Assembly: GCA_025677815.1 (NCBI GenBank)
Contig: JAIXMP010000011.1
Span: 1,426,001-1,490,000, forward strand
DNA from: Phascolomyces articulosus
Taxonomy: Eukaryota; Mucoromycota; Mucoromycetes; Mucorales; Lichtheimiaceae
Reading direction: 5' to 3'
DNA length: 64,000 bases
Shown here: piece after piece, positions 39,920 through 51,370 of the stretch
Layout: the number at the start of each line of letters is the position of its first letter
Numbering within the stretch: position 1 is the stretch's first letter
Made by a program: the position numbers and the translations under genes
The notes under the pieces: model-generated
What the model was told of the DNA's origin: nothing
The model's input: only the letters and a program-made list of their open reading frames with translations
Databases searched by the model: none

Positions 39920-40447
39920 AAGAAAACTAAGCTTTACAACTTCCTTTCTTAGGATTTGCTCTATTCTAGGCTAAGCAACATATATTTGACCAGATGGGGC
40001 ACATAGTCTTATTACTATGCTTATAATATCACTTACTAATATAACTAAATATTTTGATGGTGCTTTCTTTTAGAAGTAAGGATAATCTTTTGATAGTGAT
40101 GGAATGGTTATTTCATATACTTTAACCAAAGTAAGGAGTCTTATTTGGTTTAGTTGTTTATGACAAAAAAAGAAAATCATATCACTAAAAAATGTTCTTA
40201 GCTGTCTTGATATTATGTGACTTTTTTTGTTAACATCGACATCAATTATCATTTTTGCAAAAAAATCATCCCTCCTATCTTCATCTCTTGTCTTGAATTT
40301 ACTACTAATCATTTTATGTTTACTTAACCATAAGTAAGATCTAGCTTTAATATATTGATTTATAGGTTCAATGTTGCTCTTACTATATATAACCTTGTAA
40401 TTATATAACAACTTTTCCAAATTATACTTTTTTATATCTATGACCAT
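39920..40447 (-). pseudogene. Outer KDZ-type transposase, C-terminal fragment
   Basis: The minus strand reads SHIISRQLRTFFSDMIFFF, CHKQLNQIRLLTLVKVYEI and, after a stop, KYLVILVSDIISIVIRLCAP. This parallels the inner copy near 41160-41356 (KRQYFRDVKCFFFHKFEE, LALVEVFKTKE), so it is the C-terminal part of a second, older copy of the same superfamily. The inner element (40544-46345) is inserted between this piece and its upstream part at 46346-47960. Confidence 0.7.
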
Positions 40448-40543
40448 GTTATTCTAAAAGGGTCCCTAAATTTCCAAAGCATTATTCACTATAGAATCTA
40501 TCAAAACTTCTTTATTATGATTTAGTATAGATACTGTCATGTA

Positions 40544-40650
40544 AGGAAAAAAAATGCCAAAAAAATGCCAAAATGCTATTTTTCTGTCATTTCAAACACC
40601 ATCCCCAACAAAATGGCACTTTTTTATAAGAAAATGCTATTTTTTTTCAT
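40544..40650 (+). repeat. Left terminal inverted repeat of inner KDZ element
   Basis: A block of about 100 bases starting AGGAAAAAAAATGCC, rich in AAATGCC and GGCATTT words. Its inverted partner lies at 46250-46345, sharing ATTTTTCTGTCATTTCAAA and TATAAGAAAATGC. No clear target duplication was found at the two edges. Confidence 0.65.
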
Positions 40651-40989
40651 ACTTATAAGATGAGCATGAAGGTCTATTACTTGTAGTCTATTTAATAATA
40701 AATATAACTACTTTCTCTTTCATTAGTAAAAGTCATATATATTTTGTTTGGTTTTTTTATCAAGTGGTCAAGACCTCATAGATACTAGAACAACAATATG
40801 GTATGAGTAAGAATTTATTTTGTGGATGGTAAAGAATAGGCGTAATATATGTTGAATGTATCTTTTAAAGAGAAATGAAAAGGAAATACAATAAAAAAAA
40901 GAAAAAGTACAGAGTGTATAAAGATAAAATTAATAAATTAAATAATGTTGAATTGGTAATGTTATAGATATATATATAGTTTTGTTATC

Positions 40990-43900
40990 AAATATGCTCA
41001 AGATCGTGGTTATAAGGCAATTCATTTTTATATCCAAGGCATTCTTGAGACTAGTATATATAACTGCAGTCTTTTCCTTTGGCTAAACCAATATATCTAA
41101 TGATACAGCTTATATAGATAATGACCAATTTTGATTCAGGCAATTTACATGGCCATGGTGATCATGATACTTCTTTTGTTTTAAAAACTTCAACCAAAGC
41201 AAGTACATCCTCACGCTCTTCAAACTTATGAAAGAAAAAGCATTTAACATCTCTAAAATATTGTCTTTTCTCTATACTAAGATTTTTACTTCTTGTTTTA
41301 TCTGTACTGACTTTAAGATGGAAAAGAATCATAGAATCTACTCCACTAAAGATCATGCTATTTATTAATAATTGAGAGCCTGCTATTAATAGGACTTTTC
41401 ATGGGATAGAAATGCCTTTATAAGTCCCTTTAACTTGTGCCCAATAGTTTTGTAAAGATACATGACAATAGAGATTGGCAATTGTTATATTTTTCAAAAA
41501 TGGGCCTAAAATCTTTGGTTTATTTTCCTCTATAGAGAGAGCCATAATCCTGCAATGTTCAACATCATCAGTTTCACCATCTTCAAACAAATTATAGTTA
41601 AAACCATCATCTATATAATCATCTTCATTGTATTCTTCGTCACTATCACCAGGATAGCCATCTCCATCACTACTGTCTTCTTCATCACTACCATTCTTAT
41701 TAAGATCAGCTTCAGTTTTACTGGATCTATTAACAGCATTGTCATCATTGTTGTAATCACCTTTACCATCAGAACTGTAGAGTAGATATTATATGAAAGT
41801 TACTATAAAATGACGTAATAGAAACAGTAAGTAACAGATTATTCATGATAAAAATTCTTTTACCTGTCAATTTCACTGGAATGAAAATTACTAAGGTATA
41901 GATCATTTAACCTTGCTTCTCTTCTAATGGCAGCCAGACTGATTATAATATTTCCAGAATTTCCAGCAGCATTCTTTTTACCATTAATACAGCGTTTCAT
42001 CCTTCCAATTGCTCGCTCCATAGCAAATGCAGCAACATATGGAAGAGGGCCCATTTGTGTTAAAGTTGTATATAGATGGGTAAGGTAATGTTGATTGAGA
42101 GTGAAAACAGTTACTAGTAAAAACCCTTTTTCAACTTGATCTTTCAACTAATTAACCTAAGAATCAATTGTCTCTTTAAATTGATCAAGCTGTTTTTTAT
42201 ATATATTGTGGCTGAAAGCAAATCTATATATCTAGGATAAATCTACCAATGCTTATTTTGTACTGGGGTCATCAAAAAACTCTAGTCTAATTATTGGTAT
42301 AAAATAGAGAACAAAGTAGATCCAGTCAACAGATTTATAGAAACCTCCTTGGAATTCAGTATAACCACAAGAACTAGAAAAAGATGATAGTGTTAGAGTT
42401 TTTGATTTTGCCATGAGATCTCCAATTTATGAGCATGTACCTTTATAGAAAATAAAAAGTAGTTAGATGTTAATAGCATATTTTTATTTAAAACTAGTAC
42501 TCAAATATTTTTATAGTATACCATGATTATGGAATAATGGATGCTCATCTTGTTTGCCATATTTTCCATAAATCATATGCCAGATCTTAGGATGGAAATG
42601 TAATATGATACAATAATTAGTTATTAGAATATACTGGTCCTATTTATTATAATTCGTTAATAGTAACATAGAGTAATTTTATTATTTACCTGTTTGCCTA
42701 TTCCTGGACCTAATGCATGCATGATATCAATAGGGAAAAAAGTTGGTGCATAGAAGAAAGGTAATTCTGCAAATTTACAAATATGCTTTTGTCCCTTTTT
42801 AGGGTTTTCTTGTTCAAACATTTTACAATATCTAAGGTCCCCTTTTCGTGATTTATCTTCATTGATCTTTCTTCTTTTATTACTTCTTTCTTTGTTAATG
42901 TCTTCTTACCTAATTTCTTCTTCCATCTCCTCTTTAGTTTCATTTGTAGCATTGTTACTACAACCATCTTCATCGTTATTAGGGTCCTCCTCTTTTGTTA
43001 GTAAAACAATATCATATAGGAGGAAGGTCATTCAATGATTATCATAGATCCCTTCAATAGTACAATATTGACAGCCATAGTAGCTATTGTGCCCTTTGTG
43101 CCCTGCCATCTTTGTTTGTGCTGGTGTATCACTACTAACAAAAAGAAGGTGTGCACAGACCCTAATAACTCCTTTATTTTTATCCCCTGTATCAACATAA
43201 AAACCTTCTCTGTAAAGTGATCTGAATTCTGATAATAAAGGATCTATAAATATAAATGGTTCTTGTAGTTTTTTTGGACCTAAAATAATGCATTATTTAT
43301 AGAAGAATAAGGACCAAGAAAAAAATTAAATGATTTTATTTAAGGATTGATACCTGGAGTCAAATACACCTGTGCTATATAATCATCTTATGTACATTTT
43401 TCTAGAGGAAAATTAAGGATTTGGATATATGCGATAGTCATGGAATGTGTACTGCGTTTATGGACATTAAAATCATCAGTGTATAAAGCCAAAAAGATAT
43501 GATGTTTGTCTTTCAGATGATCTATAATCTTGTAACATAATTCACTATCAAAAATGTCAGTTATAACATTTTTTCAGTTAATGCTTGAAAGGATACTTTA
43601 ATAATTCTCCTGTTTTTTTATCTTGAACAAGAGATGCAAGTTGATCCTTAAGAGGCAATTGTACCATTATTTTCTTTAGTTTTTCTGGGTGTCCATCTTG
43701 ATATATCTTTTTATGACAATGGTTATATTCATCATTAATATCATCTGATAGAACCATTTTACAACTATTAGCACAAACAGGATATTCTTTTGGTTTAGTA
43801 GGACACCATTCCTGAAGTGCCTTTTTAGGGAGATATTGAGATAGGAGTTTGGGTGATTTGGCAATTTTAGTGAATTTGTTAACCTCATTAATGACAATAT

Positions 43901-44132
43901 CATAAAGCTCCCTAGATCTACCTCTTTACATTATAGCTGAGTGAATAGCAATACTTGTTATAATATAAGGATGGATAGGATTTGATATATTGGTGGGATC
44001 GATTTCCTTACTATTAAACATTGGGTTGTGAGTTTGTACATGTTTAGCAAGATGATCATAGCTATCAAATTGACTAGGTTGACCTAATTTGAAATAATGC
44101 TTAGTATTTATTTTTTTGTACCTATATTTCAT
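40990..44132 (-). pseudogene. KDZ/Plavaka-like (tnp2-type) transposase, inner copy
   Basis: A cut-and-paste transposase relic. From the N-terminal side it reads LGQPSQFDSYDHLAKHV, then YPVCANSCKMVLSDDIND, then LALYTDDFNVHKRSTHSMTI (the Asp-containing 'DGF...K.S..SM' block). Next come VCAHLLFVSSDTPAQTKMAG followed by CQYC, DIMHALGPGIGKQ, and FTLNQHYLTHLYTTLTQMGP followed by MERAIGRMKRCI (Glu/Arg block near 42030). The C-terminal blocks include LSIEKRQYFRDVKCFFFHKF. Frames break at several stops and probable introns. Parallel blocks exist in the outer copy. Superfamily assignment is from the block order and is fairly sure; the exact clade is not. Confidence 0.78.
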
Positions 44133-44232
44133 TTCATTAAATCATTACCTAAAAAATTCATTTTGACCTGGTTGTTTATAATATAATCTGCTAATAATAT
44201 GCTTTAAAGTAGGATAGATACAATTGAACTAC

Positions 44233-44959
44233 TGTAACCTTTAGGTCTGTACTTATTAAAAGTGTGTATAGAGATAGGTTATGATTTAGTAAGCACCAAT
44301 AATAATATCGTTTATTGTGAACGGTAGTTTGAGATGATTATTTATAAGGAGAAAGGTTTTAGATAATATTTGATGTTATAATGCTTTTATATGTAAGCAG
44401 ATCAGGCTCAGGGATATTATGAAAACGTTATGTCTTAATATAATCAAGAATATAAAGTAGAATCGATGTCTTAGATCAATTCAATAGAATAATAATAACA
44501 ATTTTGTTATATATGTTAAGATAAGACTCTTAGTTTATAAGTCTGAAATGAATAATATGAAATTAAAACAAGCCAATTGTGTGGGCGTTGAGTGACCAAA
44601 ATATAACTCACTTTAAAGATAATTATAAGGTAAATATAAGGTAAAGATTTATTGAATCAAAAGTTGAAGGGTATTTATATGTTTTTGAAATAGTTGTGCA
44701 GTAACTGTTATTGATTTGACAGATCAATTGATCTTGTAACTGCAGTTACTAAAAGATGTTGCACAGTATAAGATAATATGAATATGTATAATAATAAGGT
44801 ATGATAATACTAAATAGGGGAATAACAAATAATTGGATGATCCATATGATATGGATCTACAAAATGGTAATATAAGGGATAAGAGAGAATGGTGAACATG
44901 TGGTGAAATAATAATAGAGGAAATAATAAGATATTTGGTGAAGTGGAATTTTAGTTACA
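44233..44959 (-). mobile_element. Solo LTR-like unit (family C), minus orientation, in KDZ element
   Basis: A 727-base unit reading (in reverse) TGTAACTAAAATTCC to CTAAAGGTTACA, so with TG...CA ends and inverted TGTAAC/GTTACA. It is flanked by CTAC on both sides (44229-44232, 44960-44963); with an ambiguous base this could be the 5-bp ACTAC. It is inserted just upstream of the transposase frame. Its inverted twin is at 36673-37418. Confidence 0.8.
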
Positions 44960-45254
44960 CTACTATAGAAGGAAGAAGCACATTTTAAAATACTTTATGT
45001 AAGCTACCATTGTTTTATAAATACTTCTACTTATTAATAATAATATCCCATATATTGAAATAACAAAGATTTGATAATAAATAGTGTTTTGGTATATCTT
45101 TATATATGATAAAGAACTTGAATAATTGAAAGTATGAATGAAAAAATGGGCTAAGAAAAGGAAATAGAAAATGAGAAGAAGTAATAATAAAAGAATGTGT
45201 TATGAAATAAGGTTGAGTTAGGGAAACTGTGTACTACTACAAAAAATATTATTT

Positions 45255-46087
45255 TTGTAACCATATTTATCCATCAAAAAAAACATTTCTTAGTTCTCTT
45301 TTGGATCAAGATTTGGGATATCCCAATATTATCATTAACCCCATGTTGTTGAGTAGCAGAAGTAGTGGTGGTGTTTAAAGTAAGAGATGGCTCACTATTG
45401 CTGCTGAATATATAGTAATAGAAAATAGTCATCATTATACTTATAAAGTGAGAATATATTTAGAAACTAAATGACTGTACCTTTTATTCATCAAAATATC
45501 ACCTTTATTAACATCTTCTTTACAAGTTCTATTCTATGCTCTTCTTAGAAGGAACTTTATAGCCTAGGATTTTTTACAAGAACAAAGAGGGAAGTAATCA
45601 CCAACATTGGCTTCTACCATATCTACTACTAAATCTCTTCCTTCTTTTGGTAATGATTGCCATCTTATAGTCTTATTAACATAAAATCTTCTTCGAACAT
45701 ATCTAGAAACACCATTAGCAAACTTTTTGAGTTCCTAGGCAAAACCCTCTAAGAATGCTTTATCCTATAGTCTATTCTTGAAAAAATGATTTCTAATATC
45801 CTTAAGGACAGCAGACAACTTAGTATGATTACTTCTTATTACTTTTGTGTCATTTAGGATTACTGTAAATCTAGTATGTTTATAGAAAGGACTTAGAGAA
45901 CCCAAAATCGATAATATAACCAGTTCTACTGGCTCTGTTCTTTGAACCACATGTCATAAATCACTAACTTCCTAACATAAAATTGCTAATTGTTCAAATA
46001 GCAATTTATTTATCTTTATCACTTCCTTTAAAGCTTTCTCTTTTTTTTCTGCTTTTTATTTTGATCGTTATTTTTAGTTTTTGACAT
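45255..46087 (-). pseudogene. Accessory ORF of the KDZ element
   Basis: From MSKTKNNDQNKKQKK at 46087, then (after a frameshift in a lysine-rich run) KALKEVIKINKLLFEQLAIL, then VVQRTEPVELVILSILGSLS, ILNDTKVIRSNHTKLSAVLK, and YVRRRFYVNKTIRWQSLPKE. After an intron-like gap come SSNSEPSLTLNTTTTSATQQ and ISQILIQKRTKKCFF. Stops fall where Trp or Gln would fit (e.g. LC*EVSDL*HVV). It lies inside the terminal repeats, on the same strand as the transposase, so it is taken as a second protein of the transposon. No domain is recognised. Confidence 0.55.
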
Positions 46088-46249
46088 AGTAAATAGATAA
46101 TAAGGTGCACATTAAGATTTTAATAAAAATAAAAGAAACAAGTAGAAAAGAGAGTTAAATGATGTATATTATTTCAAAAGAACACTTTACTATTAATTAA
46201 TAAAAAAAACAAATAATAGTTGTAGTAACATACTCTTGCTTTTGGGTAT

Positions 46250-46345
46250 GTGAAAAATAATGGCATTTTCTTATAAAAAATGCCATTTTTTTGGGGACAG
46301 TATTTGAAATGACAGAAAAATGGCATTTTGGCATTTTTTTTTCCT
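46250..46345 (-). repeat. Right terminal inverted repeat of inner KDZ element
   Basis: Inverted partner of 40544-40650, ending GGCATTTTTTTTTCCT. It contains TGCCATTTTT and GGCATTTTCTTATA words. Together with the left copy it bounds a 5.8-kb element that includes the transposase, the accessory ORF and the LTR-C insertion. Confidence 0.65.
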
Positions 46346-47960
46346 AATATGGGTAGTCAATAGATCATTAATAGTGGAAAAATAACATTGTGCTGTAAGA
46401 GATATCATAATATTTCTAGTATTGACTCCTATTACTGTCTACTTTTAACTATTCTTTTGATTTCTCCTAATGCTCTTTCATTACAAAAACAGGAGTAATA
46501 ATAGGGTGGCCCTATGGCTTTAATTTGTAATATCAAATATATCAAATAATGTTGAGATATTGTAAATACTAATTGCTTGATTTTTTTGCCATTAACTTAA
46601 GATTTTAGATAGTTGTGCTATGTTTTTATATATTTGTCCAAATTTATTAAGTCATCTTGTGTAATTTTTTTTAAAAAAAATAATAATACTTATATTTGAA
46701 AGTACTATAATAGCCTGTTTTGCTGCTAGTGATGAGATATATTCCAATAGTATAGTTAGTGTAAATTATTGTAATAAATGTATCTAGTCAATTGATTTAA
46801 AATATCCTAACTGTTTTGAAATATTCACATTAAATAAACTGGAACTTGATAGTATCATTGCTTTTGCTGATGATAATACTACTCCTATTATTTTTCAGAT
46901 GGATGGATTGAGGTAAAATAGGTTTCTAAAAACTCTATATTTTCCACATATAAGCAACCAAAACTGTTTTAATATGCTACTTATTAAATGCATTATATTG
47001 GTATAAAAAAGCTTAAACCATAGAAAGTCTTCAAATATTGAAATGGTGATTTTTAACCCTTTTTCTTTATTTCCATTTTAAAGTTGGTATAGGGTTGGTT
47101 ATTTATAGTGTTATTGGTAGGTCTAAAATACATCCCTTATTTTCTATAATCTATAACTATTAGTGCTCCTTATATTTCACAATACTAGCAACCATATTTA
47201 AAAGTATATCCCTAGAATTTTATAAATTTTATTAAGTGGGTTGATCACCACCTGTATATCATAAGTAGCAATGAGTAGAATATAAATTTCCATCATTAGC
47301 CTTAATACAAACCCTATACTATTCTAGATGTTTGATATCCTTAAGAAGTGGTTGCATAAATGAAAAAAGGTCCTTTAGATATTCCAGGTTAGGTATAATT
47401 ATATATTATAATATTTTTTTATTCTTATAATATATTTCAGGGAGAAATTCAATACTACTAAGTTTATAATAGTTAATTGTTCTTTTTAGAATACTATAAA
47501 CCCATCATTATATATCATCAGAGCAATATCTAAATCATTTTGAAATAAACTATCCTTTTATATTAATTTGTATATTAAGCTATTGAATATATCCAAAAGA
47601 TAACTATCCTACATCTCTCTTTTTAATTGATACATTAGACTATCCCTAGTTTCCTTATTATATAGAAGTAAACCAATTTGACTTAATATTGGTAATTATA
47701 TAACTTGTACATGTAGCTCATTTCCTTTAATACTTTTTCTATTTATCAATCTTTTTTTAGTAGGTTTATAATGATGTTCTCTACAATATTTATATTATGT
47801 TCTTTTTCTTAACATCTTGAACATTATGTAACCATTCTTATAAATGTCATACTAAATAGGTTTAACCAGAAAGGTGTTTTCAATGGTCTGTTATATTTTA
47901 TAAAAAGTTTTAATTAGTATAAGAAATATAAAGTATTATACTTAGTATGCTTAAATAATT
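46346..47960 (-). pseudogene. Outer KDZ-type transposase, upstream part
   Basis: The minus strand carries the same block order as the inner copy, more decayed: DLDIALMIYNDGFIVF then KEQLTIINLVVLNFSLK near 47440-47560, NLEYLKDLFSFMQPLLKDIK near 47290-47390, and ISQHYLIYLILQIKAIGPP followed by NERALGEIKRIVKSR near 46470-46560. IGVNTRNIMISLTAQC and INDLLTT then run into the inner element's end. The inner KDZ copy thus landed inside this transposase gene. Many stops. Confidence 0.72.
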
Positions 47961-48340
47961 AACTCACAATTTATCAAAAAAAATATGTTATGAAATACAT
48001 TATAAGTGAGTAAAGGCTCAAGCCCACCACTAATATAATTATTTATTATTTTTATAGATAAATTAAAGTATACATATAAAACACTATGCTTAATAGCTAC
48101 AGTGACTCAAAAAAGTATCCAGATAATCTTATTTTTTATGTTTTTTTATATTACTTATGATACAATTAAGCAATTATAACAAAAAATATATCATTAGAAA
48201 GCTAAAAACATGCTCAATCTAATTATGGTAACTTAAATCTTATTGGATGAATATTCAGGCCCCGACACAAGTTTATATAAAATATCAATATTTACTAAAT
48301 ATTTATACTTATATTTGATGTCTATTTATATTACTCTTTA

Positions 48341-48409
48341 AGTATATAGCACAATGGTAAGAGCTTGGATACTATAAACCGCCAATCTGCGTTTGAATCA
48401 TGGTATTAA
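48341..48409 (+). repeat. tRNA-like segment inside Tc1 copy 1
   Basis: The text TAGCACAATGGTAAGAGC (48347-48364) looks like a Pol III A box with a D-arm, and GTTTGAATCA (48391-48400) like a B box, about 30 bases apart as in tRNA genes. TTGG and CCAA between them could form an arm. No proper acceptor stem is seen, so it is not a working tRNA gene. The same segment sits in Tc1 copy 2. Confidence 0.5.
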
Positions 48410-48448
48410 CACTAAAATTTAATTAGAAAAATATTTTGCAATTCACTA

Positions 48449-49931
48449 ATGAAGTCAATCTCTCAAGGAACTCTTAATAATCTGCTCAGTATACTAGATC
48501 AGCATCAATCAATTTGAATAATTGCTAAAGAACTTAGTATTGGCAAGTCTATAGTCTAAGAAAAGTATAAACTTTATTGACCAAACCTCCTTATTAAGAA
48601 AAATGGCCGCCCAAAGAAGATTGAAACAAGTACTAGTACTTACCTGTCATGTCCATAGGAAAAGAATACACCAAATAGGTGTATCTAAATTTAAATAAGG
48701 AAAAAAAGAATAAATAATAAATAAAATAGAATAACGCCATTATTATGAAATGGTGTGAATTAGAACGGTATACCAAATAAGGTATAATGTTCAATAATAA
48801 AGAAAATAAGAAATGAATAAACGCCCTCTTAACATAAGGTATAAATTAACAATAACAAATATCAATCCTCATCTCTATGGACTCATATAAACATGTACCC
48901 AACAATAGATAAATAATTAGAAATAAACACCTCATCGAAAAGTATAAAGGGACCTCAATTTTATTAGATAGTTTGATCATCACTATTTTTTATTAAATAA
49001 ATCTATATAACAGTCTCAACATATTCTTATTGTCTTTATTTTTTTGATTTTACTACCTTTTATATTTTTCATATTACCTTACAAAATTAGTTACAAAAGG
49101 TAAACTCCCTACAGCAGTAGATGCACATAAATATTCAAGAAATGCTTTTAATATAAAGTGTAGTACCCAAACAATACAAAATGCTCTTAAAAGAGCTGGT
49201 CTTAAGTATGCTGTAAAGGTAAGAAGCCTTGGTTACAGCCACGTCATATTAAAGTAAGACTACAATTTGCAAAGAAGTATAAAAATTAGGGAATTGAAGA
49301 ATAGAAGAAGGTTATTTGGTCTGATGAAGTTAAAGTTAACTGAATAGGGTCTGATGAAGTTAAAGTTAACTGAATAGGATCTGATGGATGACAGTGGTGC
49401 TGGAAAAAGCCTGGTTCTAAGCTTTAAGACCCTCATATTCAAAAAACTGTTAAGCATGGAGGTGGCTCAGTAATGCTATGGGGATGTATGCTATATGAAG
49501 GTGTTGGCTTTATCTGTAAGATCGATGGTGGACTTGATGCACAGCTCTATATAGAAATTCTACAAGATGAACTTCAAGAGTCAATAAAATACTATAATTC
49601 AAGCTTATAAGATCATATATTTCAATATGATAATGATCCAAAACATATAGCAAAATTAACAAAAAAATGGTTACAAGAGCATAATGTAAAGGTTCTAGAT
49701 TGGCCAGCCCAATCTCCTGATCTAAATCCAATTGAACATTTATAGATGCATTTAAAAAGGAACCTTCAAAAATATAAAAAACCACCAAAATCTAATAAGG
49801 AATTATAGGATCGAATCTAAGAAGAATGGAATAAGAATATTGATAAAGAAGTGTGTAAAAACTTAATAGAAAGTATGCCAAGAAGGATAGAAGCAGTATT
49901 AAAGGCAAAGGGGGGTTATACAAAGTATTAG
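48449..49931 (+). pseudogene. Tc1/mariner transposase relic, copy 1
   Basis: It begins MKSISQGTLNNLLSILDQHQ with a helix-turn-helix head and a GRPKKI motif, and is then split by LTR-B (48645-49073). The catalytic core reads WSDEVKV (first Asp), [19 protein letters not shown] (second Asp) and [14 protein letters not shown]; 34 residues separate the second Asp from the Glu, so DD34E. Stops occur at VN*IG, SL*DH, EHL*MH, EL*DR and RI*EE. In the family these are Trp or Gln positions, e.g. NPIEHLW. It ends GGYTKY at 49931. Confidence 0.9.
48645..49073 (-). mobile_element. Solo LTR (family B) in Tc1 copy 1
   Basis: A 429-base unit, in reverse homologous to 34779-35203 over its length. Target duplication TTACC at 48640-48644 and 49074-49078. 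The empty site is preserved in Tc1 copy 2, which reads straight through as ACTTACCTTACAAAATTAG. One terminal dinucleotide is TA instead of CA, a C-to-T type change. Confidence 0.9.
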
Positions 49932-50429
49932 GTAGAAGATAAATAAAATAAATTATATTTTTTTCATTTTATAAATTAATAAAATTTTGGTATTTACAAT
50001 TCTTTTGATTTGTACTACATATATTTTAAAATATAAACCATTTTAATCACTGGTTCTGAAAAAGGAAATTTTCAGCTTTCATATAAGCCTAATTTTATTA
50101 TATTTTACTTAGTAGAATATTTACTGATTATATTTTGAAGTAAAAAGTATAAAACATCTGGATACTTTTTTGAGTTACTATATAGTAAATAGTTTTTGGC
50201 TTATAATTTTCCCTTCTGTTTCCTTATATATATTCTTTTAAAATTAAACTTTTGGCTTCCTTTATTCTGCTGTTACTGTTGTTGCTTCTAATGTTACTAA
50301 TGCTATTGATGCTATTAATATTATTAATATTGTTTCTACTTTATTTTTCTTCTTCTTCTTCTTCCTATTCTTTATCAATATCCTCCTATTCCTTATTATT
50401 CCAATTATATTTACTAGATATTACTATAA

Positions 50430-50594
50430 ATGGCAGCCTAATATTTGGCAATACTAGTCACATCTACTCCCTCTAAACATGCATTTTTATAGACCTACCT
50501 CCTATTACTACATATGTACAACCAATTAAAGCTAAAGACTATCCAAAGGCTTATACTTTTAGATTCTTAGTGCTCAATAGGTTTTGATGCATAA
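50430..50594 (+). pseudogene. hAT transposase, C-terminal (dimerisation) end of copy 1
   Basis: It reads MAA*YLAILVTSTPSKHAF, then LLLLHMYNQLKLKTIQR and LILLDS*CSIGFDA. Aligned to copy 2 (MAAQYLAVPVISTPLERCFS, LMLLDSWSSIDFDG) it is plainly the same hATC domain; three stops replace Gln, Gln and Trp. Same strand as the 5' part at 33765-36375, so the transposase of copy 1 is split by about 14 kb of later insertions. Confidence 0.8.
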
Positions 50595-50928
50595 TTTCTT
50601 TCTTTTTTTTTACCTCTCATTTTATTATTATTCATATCTTTTTTTATATCTTTTTATATTACTTTTATTTATACTACATATTATTTCTATATTATTATCT
50701 CTTTTTTTTTACTTACCTATATTTTACTTTTTTTCAGTATTTACTATTATATTCAATAAATATATCTATTTGATTATTTCAAAGTATATATATTTTTTTT
50801 ATATCAACAACAGATCATTACTTTCTAGATTTACTTTTTATTTATAGAATCATAGTCTTTGAATTATAATGTTATTATCACATTACTTCTCTAAATTACT
50901 TAGTCAGTTCTATGGTTTTCTTATATAG

Positions 50929-51370
50929 TATTATATCTAATACATAATAGCTTCATAATAAATAATAATTCTTCATTATTATTATTATTATTACTATTAT
51001 TCACCCTATATCTCACTTATAGAGTGATTCTATTTGGATGATTACTTATATTACATACAGTATTGCACCATCCTCTCTTACATATTGTTAATTATGCTAG
51101 ATTATGCAATCCTTCTAATAATATCACTTATGGTCTACTTTAAATATACTGTCCTTATAACACACAATCCAAATGATGCAATCTATATTCTAGTATTATT
51201 ATACCATAATGTATAAGTTGTGATAGTCTATCTATGATAAGCACTTATAAATAGAGAGATTATTTTTTATCTTAATAAAAATCTTAAGTTTATAATTTGT
51301 CAGGTCTTATTGACTTATCTCATCTCCTATTATTTTCTTTTTATTGATAATATTTCTCTCTAATACAACA
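50929..51370 (+). mobile_element. Solo LTR (family A), mutated copy
   Basis: 442 bases, TATTATATCTAATACATAAT to CTAATACAACA. Relative to 57194 down to 56760 (TGTTGTATCCAACATACAAT), the end has changed only by G-to-A and C-to-T. Flanks TATAG (50924-50928) and TAGAG (51371-51375) match at four of five bases. The TATAAATAGAGAGATTATTT block is kept. Confidence 0.75.

Larger units (their letters stand above)
48100..50180 (+). mobile_element. Tc1/mariner element copy 1 (DD34E), with nested LTR-B
   Basis: Terminal inverted repeats CAGTGACTCAAAAAAGTATC (left) and GATACTTTTTTGAGTTACTA (right, two transitions) are flanked by TA on both sides (48098-48099, 50181-50182), the mariner hallmark. The total is 2081 bases, of which 429 are a nested solo LTR. 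Copy 2 lies at 58505-60103 in the opposite orientation. Between the left end and the transposase is a tRNA-like segment. Confidence 0.9.

Noticed and set aside
36671..44965. An 8.3-kb DNA transposon with about 730-bp terminal inverted repeats
   Set aside because: The repeats have LTR-like ends and promoter/polyadenylation text, and the right copy has its own target duplication CTAC, so two independent insertions are simpler. The true KDZ ends are at 40544 and 46345.
48341..48409. A functional tRNA gene
   Set aside because: A and B box-like text is present but no acceptor stem or convincing anticodon arm can be formed, and it lies inside a transposon.
50584..50847. Hydrophobic 87-residue frame
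   Set aside because: Pure AT-rich low complexity just after the hAT stop codon; no family text.
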